Shown: positions 1 through 8,692 of the stretch, in pieces
How positions within the stretch are numbered: position 1 is the first letter of the stretch
Layout of the letters: every line of letters starts with the position of its first letter
Assembly: GCF_016786215.1 (NCBI RefSeq)
Contig: NZ_JADOBG010000017.1
Span: forward strand, 31,134-95,133
DNA length: 64,000 nucleotides
Direction of reading: 5' to 3'
From: Legionella bononiensis
Lineage (GTDB): Bacteria > Pseudomonadota > Gammaproteobacteria > Legionellales > Legionellaceae
Notes under the pieces: generated by a model
What the model saw: the letters and a program-made list of their open reading frames with translations, nothing else
Database searches by the model: none
What the model was told of the DNA's origin: nothing
Program-made: the position numbers and the translations under genes

Positions 1-2182
1 GGTCGCTGTTTTTGTACGTCTTGGAATTTTGGACTTCTTTATTCAATAAGAAGCGTTGATTGGCAAGGTCATCAAAAATGACCTCAGTATCCTGATTAAA
101 TCGATTTTTAATAAATCGTTTTATTTTCAATTTTATCTCTGTATTCACTTCTTTATTTTCAGCCAGGGAAAGCGTAGACAGCTGTTTTAATAAAAGCATT
201 CGATAGAGGATAAACTCATCTTTGACTCTGGCGGATTGTTGTAAGGGATCAAGACCTAACCCAGGTGATATTTTATTGCATAAGGACAGTAAGAACGCAT
301 AGGAATTATTGAGATAAGCGTCTATGTTATCGGCAGTTACTGATACCCCATAATCTCCGCGGGAAATTCCTAACATTTGGCGATATTCCGGATCTCCTAA
401 AAAGATAAGCTCGGAAGTGTAACGTGGCTCGTATTTTTTAAATAAATTAAGGGCGGTCGAACATAAATAATTATAAGGATTAGCGTTATCGTTATTGTTT
501 GAATTTATTGGAGCAAATCGCTTGATATGGTCAAAATCCGATTCATTGCCTCCTAATCCACCTTTGGACACAGGGGCACAATAAAAATCAAGTAATTTGG
601 GAGGAGTATAGTGAGAGCAACTAATTACCTCCAATACCTGCTCTTTAATTTTTTGAATTAATTCAAATTCTTTTATCACATCAGCATGCTGGGTTTTGCT
701 TAAATACAATTGAGTTCCGGCAATCCAGTGATTTAATAAATTGGATTTTTTCTTATTGATCGAGTTAATCAGATGTTCCGTTTGTTTTTTACTTTGAATA
801 ATCAGATCTTTGTATTCATGCCCCAGATCTATTTCCACGGCTTTACTGTGTCGGTAACGTGATGCATACTCCCTTAACCAGCCTGAAACTGAACCTCTTG
901 CTACTTTATCGCCCTCAAAGGCGTAGAGAAATTTTTGATTGATGTGTTTGAAGTCGCGAGTATTTTCAATATCTTCCGATGAGGTTTCCTTACTTTGAAT
1001 CAATTCTTTTTTTAAACGCAGATATTCATTATTGATCATGGTTATCGCATGCTGAATCTGATTCCTGTTCTCTGTATTCCGTTTGTACGTAATGAAATCG
1101 ATATTATTAATAAGAAAATATGCCCCCATACTGGCAAGAAGAAACCCTACTGAAGTAATGGAGCCGATACTCCATAAAAATGCTGCCCCAAGAGTTAGCG
1201 TGACGGTTACTGCGAGAACAGTAGCTACAATAAGACCAGTTATTAGAGAGAAAACCAGAGCATGTTTTGCTAAAAAACCCGGCTGATTCATTTGTTCAAG
1301 TAAAAAATCTCGAGAGATGAGCATGAATTTTAATTGAATTTCTTGTGTAAAAGCCTGTCTGACCTTATCTGATTCGGATAATTGATTGATCCATTTAATA
1401 AATGGGGATTGAAGCTCTGATTGTATTTCAATGTCATGAACCTGATACAGCGATTGAAAACCATTGTTAAAAATTTTGCTTAATTCTCGAGCAAAATACA
1501 GTTCTATCGCAAAGTTAATTGTATCGGGTGATTTATCCTTAAGTCGTGCTCTTCTGATAAATTCAGTACGTACATCGGGTTCAATGGCTGTTCGACTTAT
1601 TTTTCCCAGAAGTAACATTTCTCTGAAATGAAAGAGTTTAATGAGTTCAACTGAAATTTGTTTGCATTCGTATTTAATTAATTCAGATAATTCCTTTTGT
1701 TTGTCCAGAGTACTGGCAAATTGTTTTTGAGTATCCTCCTGGTTGCCGCTAAATTGGGTTTTGAAGTAATCGTATAAAACTTCGGTAATGGAATTTCCCA
1801 GAGTTACAGAAAACAGTTCAGCCGTAACCGAATTAAACAGTGTGTAGTCGCTTCTTTCAAAACTTAAATCAGAGACAAAATTCCTGAGTTGTTCAGGAAT
1901 GAGTAGCTTGGCTTTATTGATATAATACCAGAACCCTGAAGCTTCACTGGTTAAGGATGCTGTTGTCGATGGGACCTGTTTATGGATTAGGGTATCTAGA
2001 TAATGTTCGGCTAATAAACGTGTATCACCAATCAGTTCAATCCATGAATATATTTTTTCAGGATACTCTGATTGCTCTAAATACACACCGTAATGCGTGA
2101 GCATCTGATTGTGTAATTGTTGTTGATAATTGCGCTGAATCGCTTTAATTATGCTGAGTTCTCTGGAATCCAAATCTGTCAT
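1..2182 (-). CDS. Large unknown protein with a central hydrophobic pair, 3' end beyond left edge
   Basis: The gene enters from the left edge with no stop codon inside the window. I read the frame by hand over most of its length, including both ends, and it stays open, giving about 727 residues. The start ATG at 2180-2182 follows an AGGAG ribosome site seven bases upstream. The product begins MTDLDSRELS, is mostly polar and helical-looking, and carries two closely spaced hydrophobic stretches at about residues 307-357 (ALVFSLITGLIVATVLAV, then a Gly/Ser-rich segment). I recognise no enzyme motif. Large soluble proteins with a central hydrophobic pair are common among Legionella Dot/Icm effectors, so that is a guess from architecture only. 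The gene at 25993-27168 has a similar layout. Confidence 0.75.
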   Translation of the reverse strand, partial: MTDLDSRELSIIKAIQRNYQQQLHNQMLTHYGVYLEQSEYPEKIYSWIELIGDTRLLAEHYLDTLIHKQVPSTTASLTSEASGFWYYINKAKLLIPEQLRNFVSDLSFERSDYTLFNSVTAELFSVTLGNSITEVLYDYFKTQFSGNQEDTQKQFASTLDKQKELSELIKYECKQISVELIKLFHFREMLLLGKISRTAIEPDVRTEFIRRARLKDKSPDTINFAIELYFARELSKIFNNGFQSLYQVHDIEIQSELQSPFIKWINQLSESDKVRQAFTQEIQLKFMLISRDFLLEQMNQPGFLAKHALVFSLITGLIVATVLAVTVTLTLGAAFLWSIGSITSVGFLLASMGAYFLINNIDFITYKRNTENRNQIQHAITMINNEYLRLKKELIQSKETSSEDIENTRDFKHINQKFLYAFEGDKVARGSVSGWLREYASRYRHSKAVEIDLGHEYKDLIIQSKKQTEHLINSINKKKSNLLNHWIAGTQLYLSKTQHADVIKEFELIQKIKEQVLEVISCSHYTPPKLLDFYCAPVSKGGLGGNESDFDHIKRFAPINSNNNDNANPYNYLCSTALNLFKKYEPRYTSELIFLGDPEYRQMLGISRGDYGVSVTADNIDAYLNNSYAFLLSLCNKISPGLGLDPLQQSARVKDEFILYRMLLLKQLSTLSLAENKEVNTEIKLKIKRFIKNRFNQDTEVIFDDLANQRFLLNKEVQNSKTYKNSD

Positions 2183-2410
2183 AGTGTGCTCCTGTATCGA
2201 GTTCTTACATACAGCGTTTTAATTGGATCTCTTTTGAAACGGCCAGGGAAGAGTTTTTAGATTGATGTATCGGTACGATTCATTAATAGGGTCTGTTGAG
2301 AATTCACTAGTTCAATTACCCACAAATGTCTACGTACCTCGGCTTGTCCGCGGTATCCAGTGTACTTCTGGATGGCGCGGGCAAGCACTGAGTGCTCCTC
2401 CTTTTTTATA

Positions 2411-2496
2411 CGTCATCCTTGCGAAAGCGGGGATCCATGCGAGAATGTGGCATTGTACTAATGTTTAGGATGGATCCCTGCTTTCGGGAGGATGAC
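2411..2496. repeat. Palindromic intergenic repeat
   Basis: The arms CGTCATCCTTGCGAAAGCGG (from 2411) and its near complement ending GGATGAC (2471-2496) pair over about 26 bases around a loop of roughly 33 bases. It lies in the 388-bp gap between upp and the left-edge gene; nothing else coding is seen in that gap. The arms share the CGTCATCC/GGATGAC ends of the hairpin units at 41.0 and 54.2 kb. Confidence 0.7.
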
Positions 2497-2570
2497 AACC
2501 TTATATAAGTGCGGATTTATTGAGGACAAGCCGCACCACGTAAGGATTCTAGAGCACTTGTCAACAGCTC

Positions 2571-3215
2571 CTAGTCGGAAAGCTTGGTTCCATACAGCCT
2601 GTCACCGGCATCACCTAAACCAGGTACTATATATCCTTTTTCATTTAATTGTTTATCTATAGATGCTGTAAATACAGGAACATCAGGGTGTTCCTCATGG
2701 AATGACGATATTCCCTCTGGTGAAGCAAGTAAACAAAGGAATTTTATGGATTTTGGATTTATGGCCTTTATTTCTCGAACTGCTGCAATAGCAGAATTAC
2801 CAGTGGCGAGCATGGGGTCTACGATAATGACGTCACGATCTTGAGTATGTTCCGGAAGTTTAAAATAATATTCTATGGGTTCAAGTGTTTTAGGGTCTCT
2901 ATAGAGGCCGATATGGCCAATTCTGGCTGTGGGAACAAGTTGTAACATACCATCAAGTAGTCCATTCCCTGCGCGCAATATGGAAACAAAAACCATTTTT
3001 TTCCCTTTTAAAACAGGGGATTGCATTGTAGCCAGTGGCGTTTCGATTTCTTCATATTCTACTTCCAGATCACGAGTTACTTCGTAAGCCAGAAGCATAC
3101 TGATTTCATGCATTAGAGTGCGAAATTTGACAGTACTGGTCTCCATTTTTCGCATAATCGTGAGTTTGTGTTGAACCAACGGGTGATTTATTACAACTAC
3201 TTGTTTTGTGTTCAT
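2571..3215 (-). CDS. upp: Uracil phosphoribosyltransferase
   Basis: Converts uracil and PRPP to UMP in the cytoplasm. The 214-residue length is close to the usual size of about 208. The PRPP-binding loop DPMLATGNS is present near residue 133, with [12 protein letters not shown] near residue 80, both typical of UPRTases. ATG at 3213-3215 has AGGA upstream. It is the last gene of a three-gene minus-strand operon, starting 12 bp after the URC4-like gene ends. That context suggests this UPRT feeds the URC uracil catabolic route (the Urc6 role in yeasts) as well as, or instead of, simple salvage. Family assignment is firm; the catabolic role is inferred from neighbours. Confidence 0.93.
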   Translation of the reverse strand: MNTKQVVVINHPLVQHKLTIMRKMETSTVKFRTLMHEISMLLAYEVTRDLEVEYEEIETPLATMQSPVLKGKKMVFVSILRAGNGLLDGMLQLVPTARIGHIGLYRDPKTLEPIEYYFKLPEHTQDRDVIIVDPMLATGNSAIAAVREIKAINPKSIKFLCLLASPEGISSFHEEHPDVPVFTASIDKQLNEKGYIVPGLGDAGDRLYGTKLSD

Positions 3216-3227
3216 TAATATTCCTTG

Positions 3228-4469
3228 TTAAAAAACGGTGCCATCACTGATGATTTGTATGGGGGGGGCTCCATGAATGCGTTTTTCTTTAGCAATACGT
3301 CGACCCGCTTCCCATGTCCCTCCCTGAAGAATTTTTGCCAGGGGTAGAGAATGTACATCTTGATGCAATTGCTTTCTGATAAGGTCGGCCAATTCATCCA
3401 ACAGAGCTACAGTTAGAGCCCTCCATTCGACTATTGCTTCTGACCCCGGATCTTGTGGTTTGATTAATAACTCTTTATTTTTAACATGCAGAAGTTCAGA
3501 ATCAATGAGTAATCCCCCATTTCTGTACTCAGGTAAACCTGTAAGTTGATCTAAATCAGTAACTTCAACACCGATTGCTTCCAGCGGTTCGATCAAAGAG
3601 TAGGTTAACCATTGAGATAATTTATGAAATGGCACGTATTCAGAGCCGGGTTTATTTGACTTTAATGCTTTATGGGTCCAAACATCGCCCAGGGAAATAC
3701 CATGGAACGATAATCTGATGGGCCACACATCATTGAAGGCATTTAAGACCGCTTGAAATAGTGTTGGTGCAGGAAGGGTCTGTGCAGTTTTTAGTGAGAT
3801 AACATACTCATAAAAATCGCCAAGCCTGCCATTTTTATCAAAATATCTGGGGTTTTTTTTCAATAGTTTTCCCAGTCTATTGAGTAATGCTACTCTACCT
3901 GATACGCCCTCAAGTGGATTCGTTGCTGAAACTTGAAAACAATCGAGCAAATTCTTTTCTTCAAAGGCTATTAAACGGTCTGCGTCTACGCGATAGGGTG
4001 TTTCCGGATTATTGCTGAGCACGCCACTTTGATACAAAGCTAAACTCGCCAGCGCAAGACCTTCTGAACGTGCGTATTCTTCACCAGTCAATTTATCTTT
4101 ATAACGCCATAATGAACCAGCACCAGCATCCAGAAAGACACTGATAATGACCAGTTCAAAAAGTATTTTGCCCTGTTCATCTGAAGACATATGGCTTAAA
4201 TTGTTATGCAACGTCTTAACTCGATCTATGCCTCCTGCCTCAAAATGACGCCATCTGCTGTGATAGGGCACCTTAAGATCAGGGTAATTCTGCATAATGA
4301 CATCAATAATGTAAGACGCAGTGGGCATCATTTTTTCAGGATTTACAGCAAAAAAGTCCAATTGATCCTGTTTTGCCAAAGCTAACAATCGATGAGCCTG
4401 ACTGCGAATGGTTGCCGGATCTTTCAGTGTTTGCAGAATTTTATATATTTGTTGTTCTTCGTTATTCAT
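3228..4469 (-). CDS. URC4-like (DUF1688) uracil catabolism protein
   Basis: The 413-residue protein resembles the DUF1688/URC4 (Urg3) family, whose members accompany URC1 in fungi and bacteria using the URC route of uracil degradation. Its biochemical activity is not settled as far as I know. Segments that support the family call include the N-terminal RSQAHRLLALA region and DAGAGSLWRY, RSEGLALASL and NGGLLIDSELL further on. ATG at 4467-4469 overlaps the last codons of the URC1-like gene by 8 bp, a sign of translational coupling. The downstream upp begins 12 bp after its stop. No signal peptide or membrane segment is seen. Family call by recognition plus context. Confidence 0.85.
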   Translation of the reverse strand: MNNEEQQIYKILQTLKDPATIRSQAHRLLALAKQDQLDFFAVNPEKMMPTASYIIDVIMQNYPDLKVPYHSRWRHFEAGGIDRVKTLHNNLSHMSSDEQGKILFELVIISVFLDAGAGSLWRYKDKLTGEEYARSEGLALASLALYQSGVLSNNPETPYRVDADRLIAFEEKNLLDCFQVSATNPLEGVSGRVALLNRLGKLLKKNPRYFDKNGRLGDFYEYVISLKTAQTLPAPTLFQAVLNAFNDVWPIRLSFHGISLGDVWTHKALKSNKPGSEYVPFHKLSQWLTYSLIEPLEAIGVEVTDLDQLTGLPEYRNGGLLIDSELLHVKNKELLIKPQDPGSEAIVEWRALTVALLDELADLIRKQLHQDVHSLPLAKILQGGTWEAGRRIAKEKRIHGAPPIQIISDGTVF

Positions 4470-5730
4470 GAAGACCGCGCCCCTTAGGAAGAGCTAATTC
4501 ATTAATATCAATGATGCCATCCGGTGAGTAATAGCCAGCAGCTCTTTTTGCATCCATTTCAACATTGGCATCTGGTGGTATGAGATCATTGGGTATTTTA
4601 ACTCGTTCAACAATTTCTATTCCCGCCTTTTGTAAGGCTTCATACTTCATATTGGACATGGAAACAAAACGGTGTATTTTGGTGATTCCCAACCAGTGAA
4701 TTATATCAGACATTAATTCCTGAAAACGCATATCCTGTGCACCTGCTACGCATTCAGTTCGTTCAAAATATTTAGCAGCCGTATCTCCACCTTTTTGCCT
4801 TTTGCGTGCGTTATAGACCAGAAACTTGGTGACTTCACCTAATGCTCTTCCTTCCTTGCGATTATACACAATGAGTCCCGCACCACCTCGTTGGGCTGAT
4901 TCGATGCATAATTCGATTCCATGGGCCAGATAAGGTCGGCAGGTACAGATGTCTGATCCGAATACATCTGAGCCGTTACACTCGTCATGAATTCGGCAGG
5001 TTAATTCAATTTTGGGATCATGTATGGTGGTTACATCTCCAAAAAAATAAGCAGTTAAACCGCCAATTGGGGGCAGGAAGACATCCAGATCACTACGCGT
5101 GATTAATTCTGGGAACATACCTGCAGTTTGTTCAAATAAAGTTCGGCGTAATAAGGATTCTGAAATCTGGAAGCGTTCGGCAATTCCAGGTAAATACCAC
5201 ACTGGTTCTATAGCTGCTTTAGTTACCACTACATCGCCTGATTCACTTAAAATTTTTCCATCGGGTTTAAGTCGGCCTTTTTGAATTGCGGTATGTAATT
5301 CCGGGATATTGATGTGGGCTTTGGTAACTGCAATAGTAGGTCTGATGTCGTAACCTGCTTTAATTTCATCTTCAAAAACAGTAGCTACCATATGACCCCA
5401 CGGGTCAAGAGAGATTATTTTTCCAGGCTCACTCCATTGTTTATGAGGTCCTATTGCTACTGGTGGAGTCGTATCGGTTAGGTCCGGTACATGTTCCGGA
5501 TCGAGTACACCAGCAGCTACAGCAAGCGCTCTGTAAACAGAATAAGATCCTGAATGAGTTCCTATAACGTTTCTGTTTTTGATGTTAGTCAATGATGCTA
5601 CAACGGGTCCTCTTTCTTTAGGATTTGCTTCACCCCATTTGATTTTTAATGGTGCAGCAGTATGTCCAGAAGGGTGTGACGATAAAACGATATGACCTTT
5701 GGTTTTTTTCTTAATCTCTTCGGGTATCAT
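4462..5730 (-). CDS. URC1-like GTP cyclohydrolase II homologue
   Basis: The 422-residue protein has a RibA-type (GTP cyclohydrolase II) C-terminal half preceded by about 200 extra residues, as in URC1 proteins of uracil catabolism. The zinc-binding cysteine pattern survives (ECNGSDVFGSDICTC: C, ten residues, C, one residue, C). The RibA loop RQEGRGIGL is changed to RKEGRALGE, which argues against ordinary riboflavin synthesis. It is the first gene of the operon with the URC4-like gene and upp. In the yeast URC pathway Urc1 is thought to act on a pyrimidine nucleotide made by a UPRT, consistent with this gene set. A true riboflavin RibA is the alternative but fits the context and length poorly. 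Confidence 0.85.
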   Translation of the reverse strand: MIPEEIKKKTKGHIVLSSHPSGHTAAPLKIKWGEANPKERGPVVASLTNIKNRNVIGTHSGSYSVYRALAVAAGVLDPEHVPDLTDTTPPVAIGPHKQWSEPGKIISLDPWGHMVATVFEDEIKAGYDIRPTIAVTKAHINIPELHTAIQKGRLKPDGKILSESGDVVVTKAAIEPVWYLPGIAERFQISESLLRRTLFEQTAGMFPELITRSDLDVFLPPIGGLTAYFFGDVTTIHDPKIELTCRIHDECNGSDVFGSDICTCRPYLAHGIELCIESAQRGGAGLIVYNRKEGRALGEVTKFLVYNARKRQKGGDTAAKYFERTECVAGAQDMRFQELMSDIIHWLGITKIHRFVSMSNMKYEALQKAGIEIVERVKIPNDLIPPDANVEMDAKRAAGYYSPDGIIDINELALPKGRGLHE

Positions 5731-5869
5731 GGTACTAATTCCTTTAGTTTTAACCTGAATTCGGCAATTAAACCAGTACGAGACACTACATTCATGCCCC
5801 TTCTTACGATTTAATTGCCTGCTTCAGGTTCAATGAACTGAGAAAAGGCAGATTCCTGGTTCAGTAACA

Positions 5870-6083
5870 CAGGACTTACGAAAAACCCCAAGGTCGAAGC
5901 AAAAGGAATTGGTGAAACGTCTCCATTTCCTCTGAAAGTTCGTCATCCTGAGCTCAAAGAAGGTTCTACTAAAGTCAGGCACCTTGCTTGGCTTAGGAGA
6001 GCGCTCACTTCATTCGAGATGACATCACTCGAATTGATTAAAATTCCTTTTAACGAAGAGTTTGGGTTTTTTTCGTAAGTCCC
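5870..6083. repeat. AGGACTTACGAAAA terminal-inverted-repeat element, copy A
   Basis: The left end CAGGACTTACGAAAAACCCC at 5870 is mirrored by a right end reading TTTTCGTAAGTCCC on the plus strand, ending at about 6083. The homology of the arms extends inward to AAAAGGAATT. A separate hairpin unit (5941-6025, CGTCATCC to GATGACA) sits inside it. It fills most of the 498-bp gap upstream of the URC operon; no gene is seen there. Family members also occur at 21.95, 39.3, 41.0 and 55.8 kb. Confidence 0.75.
5941..6025. repeat. CGTCATCC-type hairpin unit nested in copy A
   Basis: This unit starts CGTCATCCTGAGCTCAAAGA and ends CATTCGAGATGACA, so its ends are inverted. It is a single diverged member of the family that is tandem at 41.0 kb and paired at 54.2 kb. 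Confidence 0.6.
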
Positions 6084-6228
6084 GAAAAATTATCATAGCA
6101 GAAGAGATCGTCGTGTAGAAGCCGGAGAAAGCGAATCCTTTTAATAATTGGTGAGGATCAGTATAACGATTCATTGCTTCTGTCCTGAGCGTCACAGGAT
6201 AGAAGCAGTGAATTGTTGTACTGGCGTC

Positions 6229-7440
6229 TTATACGAAATCATCCAGCCAGTCATAAACCACGGCATTGGCGTATGAAATATTTCCAACCTGACAATGACC
6301 TCCTGCTCCTTCAAAATCACTGAACACATGCGTATCAGCCCCAGTCTGGGTACAAAATTCCCTGAATTGTTTTCCGGGTTCATCCCCTTCGCTCATTCCT
6401 AGAAGAGCCAGACAGGGTATTTTCAGCTGCGTTAATGAATCTCCTACGGTAAATTTTTGTAAATATTCGAAGGTTGCTTTAAAGGTATTTTGCCCAAATC
6501 GTCTGATGAGTTGTTCTGATTGCGCTTTAAGTTGAGGGGGCATTACTTCATCGGGAATTGATTGAAGATCATTGATTCCAAAATCATCTGAATCTGGCAT
6601 CTTGCATGGATCCATAGTAACAAAGGAACACATGTAGGCGTGTAAATCCAGAATGGGTGAATTGGCGATGAGCGCTTTCACTCGAGGCTCATGGCTGGCC
6701 GCACGGGTAGCAAAATAACCACCAAAACTGATACCCATTAATGCAAGGCTGTTCATGTTAATTTCATACCGAGATTCAAAATAATCAATGACTCGTTTCA
6801 CGACCTGTTCAAAATCGGGCTCAAAAAAGGTAGCCGGGTATTTTCTAAAAACATCCATTTGACCTGGCCCAGCGAAATGAATGACGTTGTATCCTCTCTC
6901 GAGAGCAGCTAAACCACGCATTAAGAATTCTTCTTCCAGCGTTCCATCAAATCCACTGACTATCATTAGGGTGTTGCGTTTTACCCCATCGTTAGCAGGA
7001 GAAATAAAATAGGCAGGAAGGTTAATCCCTTTGTAGGGAATGGAATGATTTTCAAAATGAAGATCCATATTGGAAATCGCGGTACAAAAACAATCCGCTG
7101 AATTTAATCCCAAGCGTCGGTGATGTTCTGAAGAGCACGGTGAATAATATTCTGCTGCACGATAAGAGTTAGAAGCTCTGAACAGTTGCTCTCTGCCACT
7201 GATTACATGATTTTTTACCAGCCGTTCCATACCGTCTTTTTTTTGCCATTCCGCCAGCCGTTCAAATTCTCGTACCCAATCTTCAGGTGTTCCATCCGGT
7301 ATCTGATGAGCTATGCTCAGGCATTCACCTACAGAGGATGCTCTGTAGGTGCTAGAGCCTAACTGCCGGATAAGCTGAAAATCCATTTCAGCATCAATAA
7401 ATCCCTTGACCCTGATCGCACCACGGCTAATATCACTCAC
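6229..7440 (-). CDS. Alpha/beta hydrolase
   Basis: The 403-residue protein carries the nucleophile elbow GISFGG (near residue 236), with a plausible acid in GMSEGDEPG and a catalytic histidine in GAGGHCQVG near the C terminus. Together these make a complete Ser-Asp-His set. It has an N-terminal helical region of about 130 residues before the hydrolase core, as in the FrsA/DUF1100-like and 2,6-dihydroxypseudooxynicotine hydrolase-like groups. The start is GTG at 7438-7440 with GGAG eight bases upstream. No signal peptide is visible, so it is probably cytoplasmic. Substrate cannot be told from the sequence. It stands alone, separated from the URC operon by a repeat element. Confidence 0.85.
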   Translation of the reverse strand: MSDISRGAIRVKGFIDAEMDFQLIRQLGSSTYRASSVGECLSIAHQIPDGTPEDWVREFERLAEWQKKDGMERLVKNHVISGREQLFRASNSYRAAEYYSPCSSEHHRRLGLNSADCFCTAISNMDLHFENHSIPYKGINLPAYFISPANDGVKRNTLMIVSGFDGTLEEEFLMRGLAALERGYNVIHFAGPGQMDVFRKYPATFFEPDFEQVVKRVIDYFESRYEINMNSLALMGISFGGYFATRAASHEPRVKALIANSPILDLHAYMCSFVTMDPCKMPDSDDFGINDLQSIPDEVMPPQLKAQSEQLIRRFGQNTFKATFEYLQKFTVGDSLTQLKIPCLALLGMSEGDEPGKQFREFCTQTGADTHVFSDFEGAGGHCQVGNISYANAVVYDWLDDFV

Positions 7441-7753
7441 TTTTGTTTCTCCATCAATCCCTGATTTGTTGGGAGTTAATTTGTTATGTTATCAAGAATG
7501 CTGCATTGAGATAAATGACATCCAGCAGCGCTTCTATTCTATAACCTGACGTCCGCAGGGTTAATATATTGTGTCTATACGGGTTCTCAATTGAAGCCAT
7601 GAGACTGAGAAGTCAGTTCACTAATACAACTCTTCAGGCGTTTTGGTTTATCTTAATTCTAGGACATAACTAATAAATTGAACAAGGACTTTAAACTCGC
7701 TATGATAAGTCCTGTTCTCATTAATCGTGTTATTGTTCAGGAAGAATCGTTTT

Positions 7754-8140
7754 ATGACTACCTTGATTGTCTGTTTGTTGATTGCCGTTATATTGCCCTA
7801 TCTGGCCAAAATCCCTGTGGGTTATGCGATGCAGAAAGCGGGTGGTTATAATAATAATTATCCAAGAGAGCAGCAGGCAAAACTGGAGGGTTTTGGTGCC
7901 CGAGCTTTGGCAGCTCATCAAAATTGTTTTGAATCATTAGCAGTATTTTCAACAGCTGCCCTGACAGCTATCGCAACCAACCATGTAACTTCAAGCATTC
8001 AACTTCTAGCTATAGTGTATATAATTTGCCGAGTAATTTATAACATTCTTTATTTAATGGATTTAGCCGCTTTAAGATCAACGGTCTGGTTTATAAGCCT
8101 GGTTTCATGTATATCCATATTGTGGTTATGCATTCCTTAA
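7754..8140 (+). CDS. MAPEG family membrane protein
   Basis: A small membrane protein of about 128 residues with four hydrophobic segments. The MAPEG pattern is clear: N-x-x-P-R-E before a helix carrying EGFGARALAAHQNCFESLAVF, which holds the conserved Arg, Asn and Glu. MAPEG proteins are glutathione-linked or related membrane enzymes; bacterial members are mostly uncharacterised. An upstream GTG at 7727 is in frame, but the ATG at 7754 has AGGAAG nine bases upstream and is preferred. It converges with the next gene, overlapping it by 4 bp. Confidence 0.85.
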   Translation: MTTLIVCLLIAVILPYLAKIPVGYAMQKAGGYNNNYPREQQAKLEGFGARALAAHQNCFESLAVFSTAALTAIATNHVTSSIQLLAIVYIICRVIYNILYLMDLAALRSTVWFISLVSCISILWLCIP

Positions 8141-8385
8141 TCCTGATAAATATTTTGACCGGCCATTTTTTTGCATTTATCTGCTGAGTTCATGGTACAT
8201 TGTGCACGACATGACGCAGGGGAAGCCATGCATATGGATTTGAGGCAGTCATCCATATTCTCATTAATGCAATCCTGTATGTTGATTTTTACAGGAATCA
8301 TATACGGATTTGTTAAATCATCCGCATAACTCAGCATGGAGACCAGCAGAAGTATCTGAAGCATCAGATGTTTTATCACGAACAT
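8137..8385 (-). CDS. Small cysteine-rich secreted protein
   Basis: This 82-residue product has a hydrophobic signal peptide (MFVIKHLMLQILLLVSMLSYA, cleavage likely before DD) followed by about 60 residues with six cysteines, many in C-x(5)-C or C-x(3)-C spacing. The mature part is likely disulphide-bonded in the periplasm or outside the cell. I do not recognise a family. It converges with the MAPEG gene, sharing 4 bp at the stop codons, so the two may share a termination region. Confidence 0.6.
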   Translation of the reverse strand: MFVIKHLMLQILLLVSMLSYADDLTNPYMIPVKINIQDCINENMDDCLKSICMASPASCRAQCTMNSADKCKKMAGQNIYQD

Positions 8386-8692
8386 TTTAGTAATCCACAG
8401 TACTGTAGTTGTTCAATAATCCCGAGAAAACACATCCCGAATTCAACAAAGGAGTTCTTGAAAGGGCGCTCTGCCAGCGTTTGGAAATCCTTCATTGCGT
8501 TCATGATGACGAAATACCAGGATTTATCGAATAGTTACAAATAAATCACATAGAGTAATGATAGTACAATTGAGTTGGTTTGTGTCAATTGTTGGCTTTT
8601 TTATGCCATTGCAGACCTGAAAAGCTTACTCTTTCTGTCAGGCTTTGGTATGGTATGTAAAGAAGTACCAGATTTTTTACAAGGATGTGAAT

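Noticed and set aside
2262..2468. Open frame of 68 codons upstream of the left-edge gene
   Set aside because: Covers the palindromic repeat; the translation is repeat-derived and not protein-like.
4462..5730. Riboflavin GTP cyclohydrolase II (ribA)
   Set aside because: Altered catalytic loop, an extra N-terminal region and coupling to URC4-like and upp genes favour URC1.
7441..7753. Regulatory or RNA element between the hydrolase and the MAPEG gene
   Set aside because: No strong hairpin, promoter pair or repeat was seen in these 313 bp.
8386..8692. Small gene between the secreted peptide and the ABC exporter
   Set aside because: The 307-bp gap holds a partial right half of a hairpin repeat (CTTCATTGCGTTCATGATGACG) and no supported frame.
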